Shown: one piece after another, positions 58,167 through 64,000 of the stretch
Layout of the letters: each line of letters begins with the position of its first letter
How positions within the stretch are numbered: position 1 is the first letter of the stretch
From: DASUVM01 sp036378955
GTDB taxonomy: Bacteria; Patescibacteriota; Saccharimonadia; Saccharimonadales; Saccharimonadaceae
Direction: 5' to 3'
Assembly (NCBI GenBank): GCA_036378955.1
Contig: DASUVM010000004.1
Coordinates: 62,001-126,000, forward strand
Length of the DNA stretch: 64,000 nucleotides
Translations under genes and position numbers: made by a program
The notes under the pieces: model-generated
Told to the model about the DNA's origin: nothing
Databases searched by the model: none
Seen by the model: the letters and a program-made list of their open reading frames with translations, nothing else

Positions 58167-60914
58167 ATGGATACACTTCTCGCCTTTTTATTCGGGCTCA
58201 TCACCCAGTGGTATATCTGGATCCCTATTGTAGGAGTCTTGGCCTATTTAACATGGAAGAACAATCGCACCGCCAAGGTCATCAGCCAGCAAGAACATAT
58301 CTTATTGGTACTTGAGATTCCGCGCGCAAATGACAAAAAAGAGTTGGCCGCCGAGCAAATGTTCGCTAGTTTGCATGGTATATTGCGTGACAAAAGGGAA
58401 CTCCGGCAAGAAGGAGGACTGCAAGAACATATATCTTTCGAGGTTGCCTCTATTCAAAAACATATCCGTTTTTATGTATGGGTGCCGAGCCACTTGCAAA
58501 ATTTTGTTGAAGGCCAGATTTATGCGCAATACCCGAGTGTGCAGATTCATATTGCTGAAGAAGACTACACCGGTCGCGATATTAAATCAGAAGTTGTTCA
58601 CAGTGCCGAGCTAACAGTGAAAGACAACGATGTCTTACCAATTAAAACCTTTCAGAGTTTTGAGGTAGACCCGCTGGCCGCTATTACTGCGACACTCGCA
58701 AAGCTTGATGATCCAAACGAAGAAATGTGGATTCATGTTATGGTGCGACCCATTGCCGATACCTGGCATAAGCGCTCAGCAGCGTATGTCTCACGTGTCA
58801 AAAGCGGTGGCGGGGAAGGGGCTAGCGCATTTGGGGCAGCCGCAAGTTTTGTTGGCGCTCTGGCAAAACCGCCCGAAACAAACGACAAGCCAAAAGAACT
58901 CTCTGAGCGCGATCGTACCCGCATGAGTGAAGCCGAAAAAAAGAGCACAAAGCTTGGTTACCAGGTAAAAATCCGTTTAGTCTATGTGGGTAACGATCGC
59001 CAAACAGCCCGGCTGCGCATGCAGGCGATTGTTGGTACCTTTAAGCAATTTAACAGTACAAACCTTAATGGTTTCGTAATGAAGAACGCTAGCTATGACC
59101 GCGATGCGCTTGCCCAAGCACGTGCCCGCTTCTTTATCGACAAAGGCTTTATTCTTAACATCGAAGAGCTCGCCAGCGTCTTTCACTTGCCACACACCAA
59201 TGTAGAAACACCAAATATTGTCTGGGCCAGCTCTAAAACCGCTGAACCGCCTTCAAAGCTACCGATTTTGAAGGGAGTGCCCGAAGACAGCGAGATCAGC
59301 GCTTTTGGCCTTACGAACTTTCGAGGCTATCAACAACAATTTGGCATGTATCGCTCAGACCGCGGCCGGCACGTCTATATCATTGGGCAAACCGGGGCGG
59401 GCAAGTCGGGCCTTTTGCAGCTTTTTGCACTCTCTGATGTTTTTCATAACCAGGGCTATGCCATTATCGACCCACATGGAGATTTTGCAACTGATAACAT
59501 GCGGTTTATTCCTGCGCACCGCGTTCAAGAGGTGGTATATTTCAACCCTGCTGACACCGCTTTCCCGGTGGGCTTTAACCCTATGGAGGTCATTGACCCT
59601 AACCTCAAGAACAACATCAGCTCAGAGATTATCGGCGTTATGAAGCGTATGTTTGGTGAAAGTTGGGGGCCACGGCTTGAGTATATATTGCGCTATACCA
59701 TTCTGGCATTGCTCGATTACCCTAATTCGACCATGCTCGATATTACCCGTATGCTCACCGATAAAAAATTCCGAAAAGAAGTGCTTTCACACTGTAAGGA
59801 TACGGTGGTGCTCAACTTTTGGCAGGTAGAGTTTGCGAGCTGGCAAGATAAATTCGCCTCTGAAGCAGTTGCACCAGTGCTAAATAAAGTTGGTGCATTT
59901 GTTGCGAACCCGATTATTCGAAACATTATTGGCCAGCCGCGCAGCACCTTTAATATTCGAACTATTATGGACGAGGGTAAGATCTTAATTGTTAACCTTT
60001 CAAAAGGCTTAATTGGCGAAGATAACGCCTCAATTCTCGGTTCCTTTCTGGTAACCAAAATTCAGCTCGCGGCAATGAGCCGGAGCGACATTCCAAACAT
60101 TGAAGACCGCCGGCCGTTCTATCTGTATGTCGACGAGTTTCAGAATTTCGCCACCGACTCATTTGCAACCATTCTGTCTGAAGCCCGAAAATATGGTTTG
60201 AACTTAACAGTTGCCAACCAGTATACTCGTCAAATGTCGCCAACTGTGAGTGATGCTGTGTTTGGTAATGTTGGTACGGTAATATCGTTCCGCGTCAGCC
60301 CTGAAGACGCACCTGCGCTTGCCAAACCGCTCGCACCGCAGTTTGTGCCTGAAGATCTGCTTGCCATGCATAACCGCAGCTTTGCAATCAGCATGATTAT
60401 TAAAGGCGAGAAAGTCCCTGCGTTTTCAGCAACTACGCTGAGTATTCCGCCCAACCAGACCGACTTTACCCAAAATATTATTGAGAACACCAGGCACTTA
60501 TACGGTCGGCCGCGAGCTGAAGTTGAAGAAGAGATTCAAACACTTATGACCCCTAGAGGCCAAGCACCAACTCCGCAGTCGCAAGCCCAGCAGCAGCAAT
60601 GGCCAATTGATGCCCAAAATAAACCAGCCCCTGCAGCACAGCCAAAACCTTCTACTCAGCCACTAGCGACCCCAACACCCCAGCCGCGGCCTGAAGAATC
60701 AGCAGCAACACCACCAACAAAGCCACAAGACGGCCATGGTAACGCCGCAACACAGCCAGAGGCAACACCAGCTGCACCAAAACGTAGACGCAGTCGTAGC
60801 CGCTCACGTAATCGCTCTAAGGGTAGTGAAGGTAAGGGCGGGGCAAGCATTGCCGTACCCGAGCGCAAAATGCCTACTTCATCTGAAGATGGCACAGAGC
60901 TGAGACTCCGTTAA
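58167..60914 (+). CDS. TraG/VirB4-like type IV secretion ATPase with SR-rich tail
   Basis: A 915-residue membrane-anchored ATPase (helix about 5-27). Residues 30-380 form a conserved N-terminal region. The motor domain has Walker A IIGQTGAGKSG with Lys413 and Walker B YLYVDEFQNF with Asp656-Glu657, followed by ANQYTRQMSPTV. It belongs with the conjugative DNA-transfer/HerA-like ATPases common in Patescibacteria, which export DNA or protein. After about residue 775 the chain is Pro/Gln/Thr-rich and ends in a basic RS-repeat (KRRRSRSRSRNRSKG), which would bind nucleic acid. No other secretion gene is in the window. Confidence 0.85.
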   Translation: MDTLLAFLFGLITQWYIWIPIVGVLAYLTWKNNRTAKVISQQEHILLVLEIPRANDKKELAAEQMFASLHGILRDKRELRQEGGLQEHISFEVASIQKHIRFYVWVPSHLQNFVEGQIYAQYPSVQIHIAEEDYTGRDIKSEVVHSAELTVKDNDVLPIKTFQSFEVDPLAAITATLAKLDDPNEEMWIHVMVRPIADTWHKRSAAYVSRVKSGGGEGASAFGAAASFVGALAKPPETNDKPKELSERDRTRMSEAEKKSTKLGYQVKIRLVYVGNDRQTARLRMQAIVGTFKQFNSTNLNGFVMKNASYDRDALAQARARFFIDKGFILNIEELASVFHLPHTNVETPNIVWASSKTAEPPSKLPILKGVPEDSEISAFGLTNFRGYQQQFGMYRSDRGRHVYIIGQTGAGKSGLLQLFALSDVFHNQGYAIIDPHGDFATDNMRFIPAHRVQEVVYFNPADTAFPVGFNPMEVIDPNLKNNISSEIIGVMKRMFGESWGPRLEYILRYTILALLDYPNSTMLDITRMLTDKKFRKEVLSHCKDTVVLNFWQVEFASWQDKFASEAVAPVLNKVGAFVANPIIRNIIGQPRSTFNIRTIMDEGKILIVNLSKGLIGEDNASILGSFLVTKIQLAAMSRSDIPNIEDRRPFYLYVDEFQNFATDSFATILSEARKYGLNLTVANQYTRQMSPTVSDAVFGNVGTVISFRVSPEDAPALAKPLAPQFVPEDLLAMHNRSFAISMIIKGEKVPAFSATTLSIPPNQTDFTQNIIENTRHLYGRPRAEVEEEIQTLMTPRGQAPTPQSQAQQQQWPIDAQNKPAPAAQPKPSTQPLATPTPQPRPEESAATPPTKPQDGHGNAATQPEATPAAPKRRRSRSRSRNRSKGSEGKGGASIAVPERKMPTSSEDGTELRLR

Positions 60915-60936
60915 ATATTACGTCTGTTAATTTATT

Positions 60937-60951
60937 GAACAAAAATAGAAC
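60937..60951. repeat. GAACAAAAATAGAAC, copy 1
   Basis: Reads GTTC-N7-GTTC on the minus strand, a direct-repeat layout like the LexA box of alphaproteobacteria. Copy 2 is at 61583-61597, exactly identical. Confidence 0.5.
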
Positions 60952-61582
60952 AAAAATATATTTTGATCTTAGAGAGAGCCACATACTAAAAGTCTTGCTG
61001 TGTACACCGTGAATGGTTTCCACGCCAAAAACAATCACAAATAAATAAAAGCGCAAGGGGACGCACGGCACTATACGAGAAGCAAAGAACCACAAGGGAA
61101 GTTGATGCGTAAGGTGTGAATATAATAACACTGAATACCTTAGATACACTGTGTCGCACAATATATCTTTTACGACATACATCTATCCAATCAGATTTGT
61201 GTAAGAATACCTGGGAGCAGGGGTATAAATCTCAAGCAGGGGGCCGTACTACTTATAACATAGAGAACAGATGACAATCTATCGATCGGTCGGTCACAAT
61301 ACTCAATACTGTGTCACTATAAGACCCGTTCAATGAGCTTTACGCTTTTACTTTTAGGCTTCGATGGTCTTGCTTTTTTGAGCTAAGGTTCTAAAATATA
61401 CTTTTCCACAAGTGCGTGAAAATCATTTCTAAAAAACATTTGCTTTTTATCGTTTCGATTATATTAATATATACTTTCTCCCCCTTTCCTCTTGCCTATG
61501 CCAAAACAGTGAGCGCTGTTGCATTTATAAAATACTGTGTTTATATATATTTTTCTAGTCAACTTATGCTTATTATTCACTA

Positions 61583-61597
61583 GAACAAAAATAGAAC
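61583..61597. repeat. GAACAAAAATAGAAC, copy 2
   Basis: Identical to copy 1. On the plus strand it lies directly before the GC-richer block at 61600-61720; on the minus strand it lies downstream of ftsQ. Confidence 0.5.
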
Positions 61598-61722
61598 TTG
61601 AAAGGAGATTGGCTCCAGTGCAGGCCCGCTTTGCCTGTCCCAACAGAGGTTTAAGGCTACCTACCCATGCGTGACAACGCCCTGCTTTAGTCAACGAAAA
61701 GCTCAGCACCTCGCCTTACTTG

Positions 61723-62664
61723 TTATCTATAGTATGCCCTTCCCTCAATCCGAACATCGACATATTGTGGCTTTACTTGCTTTTCATCTATAAATGTAAG
61801 GGCTGCAGCTATGTCGTCGACCTGCTTGTATGGATCTCTGTCGATATGGGTTTTAAGCGGATATGAGCGATCTTTAAAGTAAATGTCAAGTTCTCTCATT
61901 GATGTTGGAATAATAATTCGCTCAACGCTACCAATTTGCTTTAGCTGAACTGCCGCTAGAAGTTGCCCGAGGTAACGAATAAACCGTTTTGAGGCCACTG
62001 AATTACCGTCGGTTGGCTGAAAGCCCGACGCGTCCTCCACCTTTAAACGGGGCTCGGGGCCATGCAAGGCCGTAAATGCAATGCCGTTTGCATCTATATA
62101 AAACCGCTTGTCGCCAATTTGCCATGTGGCCAACGCTTGGCGATATGTGATATGAAAGCTACGGTCTACACCAAGCCAACTACTCTTCAGCTGTATAGAA
62201 GCTATTTCAGGATAACTACGTTCTATAAAGGCCATAAAGCGCTGCCTCTGCAGGGTTGGTACAAACGCTTCGGTGGGAAAACTTTCGACATATTCTTGTA
62301 TACTGCGCCGAATCTTCTGCTGCTCAGCTGGCGACAGAGCTTGATTATCGGCCACTATTTTCGCTCCAATAACAGTGGTCGCAAGCAGATACCAGATGCC
62401 GAGTGCAACGAAGCTACACGTGATGACAATGCCAACCAGCATTCGACGTCGCCGTTGTAGCTCATGTAATTTTAATCGTTCTGATTGTAGATCGGTACGC
62501 TTTGGGGCGACTGTTTTTACATCGCTGGCTGCACTGCCTGTTAAGGTTCGGCTGCGACGAAAAATATAAGCCTGTCGCGGATCAGCAGCGTGAGGCTGCC
62601 TTAAAGCAGATGCCTGGTGGCGTATCTCACCTTCACTCCCCCGCCCTTTTCGAAAAAATCTCAT
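61723..62664 (-). CDS. ftsQ: Cell-division protein FtsQ/DivIB-like
   Basis: A 313-residue bitopic protein. It has a basic cytoplasmic N-terminus (1-73), one helix (about 75-97), a POTRA-like region (about 100-175: YPEIASIQLKSSWLGVDRSFHITYRQALATWQIGDKRFYIDANG) and a beta domain. This is the FtsQ layout, and the position directly after murG matches the dcw cluster. It links cytoplasmic and periplasmic division proteins. Sequence similarity is low, as usual for FtsQ. The start overlaps the murG stop by 4 bases. No ftsA or ftsZ follows. Confidence 0.85.
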   Translation of the reverse strand: MRFFRKGRGSEGEIRHQASALRQPHAADPRQAYIFRRSRTLTGSAASDVKTVAPKRTDLQSERLKLHELQRRRRMLVGIVITCSFVALGIWYLLATTVIGAKIVADNQALSPAEQQKIRRSIQEYVESFPTEAFVPTLQRQRFMAFIERSYPEIASIQLKSSWLGVDRSFHITYRQALATWQIGDKRFYIDANGIAFTALHGPEPRLKVEDASGFQPTDGNSVASKRFIRYLGQLLAAVQLKQIGSVERIIIPTSMRELDIYFKDRSYPLKTHIDRDPYKQVDDIAAALTFIDEKQVKPQYVDVRIEGRAYYR

Positions 62665-63818
62665 TGCTTCTCGTGCGCCCTCATCAAAAGCTTTGCAACA
62701 TCTTCAGCAGCATGCGGCTTCGCCAGGATATGTATGTTTTTTTCTAGCTGCGCACGCTGACGATTGTCGTTAAGTAGCAGCATTATGGCCTCAGTTAAAT
62801 GTTCGTGATGAGCTTGAATGTCGTCGTCATTCAGTACGATTGCCGCATTTGCCAGCTTGTAAACGGCGGCATTTTTAAGCTGATGGCCATTTGTTAAGCG
62901 CGGATTCGGCACAATAATAGTCGCTTTAGCAGCTGCCGCCAGTTCAAGTAGCGTACTCGCACCAGCCCGCGTCACAACCACATCAGCAGCGCATATTATT
63001 TGCGCCATTTTCGTCTGGTCAACAAACTCATACACATGGTAGTGATCATTTTTGCCCACCGACTTTGCAACGGCTTCAGCTTTATGCAAGCCCGTTAGAT
63101 GAACAACTTGTGCCATTTTAGTAATGGCTTTTGCGCCTTCGCTCACCGCTTTGTTAATTGGCAGCGCACCGCCACCACCCCCCGTTACTGCCACCAAGGA
63201 GCGGTCTTCTACTAGCCCAAGGCTGTGCTTTATTTTTCTACGCTGAGCCTCGCTAGTCGGCATATATGCACTGCTTATCGGTATTCCAACATAATAAGAG
63301 CGGGCTTTGGGATATGAATAAAATTTAAGTGGCGCGCCCGTTGCAATAAAACGGGCGTAACGTGACAGAATACGATTTGTGAGACCAGGGTGAGCGTCTG
63401 AATCATGAATAACCAAAGGAATGCGAAGTATTGCTGCTGCAAGACCAACTGGCACACATACAAACCCCCCTTTGGTAAATACAACGTCTGGGCGATTGCG
63501 CAGTAATAGCCCCACACTCTGCAAGAAACCAATACCAAGGGTAAAAAAGTCTTTTACATTGCCCGAGAGTGTGGGCCAATAAAAGAATTGTTTTAAAAAT
63601 GGTATACCGTGATACCGCCGCCATTTACCCGCCATAATATAGCTGACCATCACCGGCACGGCCGCACGCGACATAATGTCTTTCGACTGCTTTAAAAAGC
63701 CTTTATCGCAAATAAAATGTACTTGCAAAGCAGGGTCATGCTTATTCAGCTCATTGATAACGGCTAAGACTGGCGTCACGTGACCGCCAGACCCGCCGCC
63801 CGCTGCGACGATTTTCAT
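62661..63818 (-). CDS. murG: MurG, UDP-GlcNAc:lipid I transferase
   Basis: A 385-residue GT28 enzyme that adds GlcNAc to lipid I to make lipid II on the inner face of the membrane. It has the N-terminal GGGSGGHVTPVLAV loop (about 7-20), HDSDAHPGLTNRILSRYA for lipid binding, TGGGGGALPINK, and VTRAGASTLLELAAAAKATIIVPNP for UDP-GlcNAc. Length is normal. It overlaps the 3' end of ftsW by 68 bases and ftsQ by 4, so the three genes are tightly coupled. Confidence 0.95.
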   Translation of the reverse strand: MKIVAAGGGSGGHVTPVLAVINELNKHDPALQVHFICDKGFLKQSKDIMSRAAVPVMVSYIMAGKWRRYHGIPFLKQFFYWPTLSGNVKDFFTLGIGFLQSVGLLLRNRPDVVFTKGGFVCVPVGLAAAILRIPLVIHDSDAHPGLTNRILSRYARFIATGAPLKFYSYPKARSYYVGIPISSAYMPTSEAQRRKIKHSLGLVEDRSLVAVTGGGGGALPINKAVSEGAKAITKMAQVVHLTGLHKAEAVAKSVGKNDHYHVYEFVDQTKMAQIICAADVVVTRAGASTLLELAAAAKATIIVPNPRLTNGHQLKNAAVYKLANAAIVLNDDDIQAHHEHLTEAIMLLLNDNRQRAQLEKNIHILAKPHAAEDVAKLLMRAHEKQ

Positions 63819-64000
63819 CTGCGTCCCCTTGGTTAGATCGTTTATAAACAGTATATCGTGAAATTTGAAAAGCCAAGCCCATAATGAGCATAATAAAGAT
63901 TAAGCTTGTGCCGCCAAAACTCAGAAACGGCAACGTAATGCCGGTCAGCGGAATAAGGCCGAGCATGGCACCGATATTTACCACAATGTGTGCACCGACC
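63751..64000 (-). CDS. ftsW: FtsW/RodA-family SEDS protein, C-terminal part
   Basis: The frame is open to the edge of the window; about 83 C-terminal residues are visible. VGAHIVVNIGAMLGLIPLTGITLPFLSFGGTSLIFIMLIMG is the conserved end of SEDS peptidoglycan polymerases. Its place before murG and ftsQ makes FtsW more likely than RodA. The last 30 residues are hydrophilic and basic, and are encoded by DNA also used for the start of murG. Confidence 0.9.
   Translation of the reverse strand, partial: VGAHIVVNIGAMLGLIPLTGITLPFLSFGGTSLIFIMLIMGLAFQISRYTVYKRSNQGDADENRRSGRRVWRSRDASLSRYQ

Larger units (their letters stand above)
60915..61722. other. AT-rich non-coding region of 0.8 kb
   Basis: By far the longest gene-free stretch. 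The short frames in it do not look coding. It holds the 17-mer shared with 51680-51696 (60928-60944), two copies of GAACAAAAATAGAAC (60937-60951 and 61583-61597), many T-tracts, and a GC-richer block at about 61600-61720 with possible stems (for example CAGGC/GCCTG) that may be a small RNA. No RNA family recognised. Confidence 0.5.

Noticed and set aside
61464..61709. Minus-strand open frame of 81 codons in the gene-free region
   Set aside because: Composition is not protein-like, there is no ribosome-binding site, and it overlaps the repeated GAACAAAAATAGAAC element.
61600..61720. SRP RNA, tmRNA, 6S RNA or RNase P RNA
   Set aside because: The block has some stem potential, but the defining conserved segments of these RNAs (for example the SRP GGAAGG loop region or the tRNA-like ends of tmRNA) are not present.
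1..64000. UGA recoding as glycine (Gracilibacteria/Absconditabacteria code)
   Set aside because: Clear genes end with TGA at family-typical positions (for example 4478-4480 and the PilW-like gene at 33996-33998), and no well-conserved protein contains an internal TGA.
1..64000. CRISPR arrays and insertion sequences
   Set aside because: No regularly spaced repeat array, cas gene, transposase or matching terminal inverted repeats were seen on either strand.

Overview
The window most likely comes from a member of the Candidate Phyla Radiation, with Candidatus Saccharibacteria (TM7) as the best fit. This is inferred from gene content and protein style, not from a marker-gene search. UGA is used as a normal stop (for example at 4478-4480 and 33996-33998), which argues against the UGA=Gly lineages Gracilibacteria and Absconditabacteria. 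The genes are tightly packed and there are almost no biosynthetic pathways. What is present is information processing (gltX, topA, dprA, der, pth, an rluB-like gene), cell wall and division genes (ftsW, murG, ftsQ), a type IV pilus operon, surface proteins, metal homeostasis and a striking number of sensor kinases.

Layout. 0-5 kb: envelope glycosyl/acyl transfer genes and a DUF4367-like membrane protein. 5-10.4 kb: gltX, a YerB-like DUF3048 protein, and a kinase with a receiver-only regulator. 10.4-11.7 kb: tRNA-Glu(CUC), followed by a small foreign-looking patch (Xre regulator, small membrane protein, beheaded Fic gene). 11.7-18.2 kb: a 612-residue protein with an HExxH motif, divergent from a giant 1343-residue kinase (STAS-like, DUF3068-like, multi-TM, CHASE, PAS, HisKA, HATPase) with its own lone receiver. 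18.3-23.4 kb: VOC protein, short UvrA-like ATPase and a copper-type operon (DUF4396, csoR, DUF305, FAD monooxygenase) with a CsoR operator over its start codon. 23.5-35.1 kb: two membrane or lipoproteins, two kinases, two lone receivers and a type IV pilus operon (pilB, pilC, four pilin-like genes). 35.2-39.6 kb: surface genes on the minus strand (beta-helix protein, LamG protein, tail-fibre-like protein). 39.7-45.2 kb: mgtE and another kinase/receiver pair with long low-complexity tails. 45.2-56.7 kb: housekeeping genes mixed with a metal regulon (ZIP transporter, Fur-family regulator, CDF-like efflux protein). 57-61 kb: a sigma-region-4/winged-helix protein and a TraG/VirB4-like ATPase. 61-64 kb: 0.8 kb of AT-rich non-coding DNA, then ftsQ, murG and the 3' end of ftsW.

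How the genes work together. Five histidine kinases sit beside five response regulators, and none of the regulators has a DNA-binding output domain. Two of each lie directly upstream of the pilus ATPase gene. This suggests signalling by protein-protein contact, plausibly controlling pili or surface behaviour of a host-attached cell.

A second theme is gene expression. Many first genes of transcription units have a -10 box only about 4-10 bases before the start codon, as expected for leaderless mRNAs. Genes inside operons carry normal Shine-Dalgarno sequences. Two near-identical 17-bp sites, TTGCAA(A/T)CTTATCGCAA, mark the ZIP/Fur divergent promoter and the CDF promoter, and so outline a small metal regulon.
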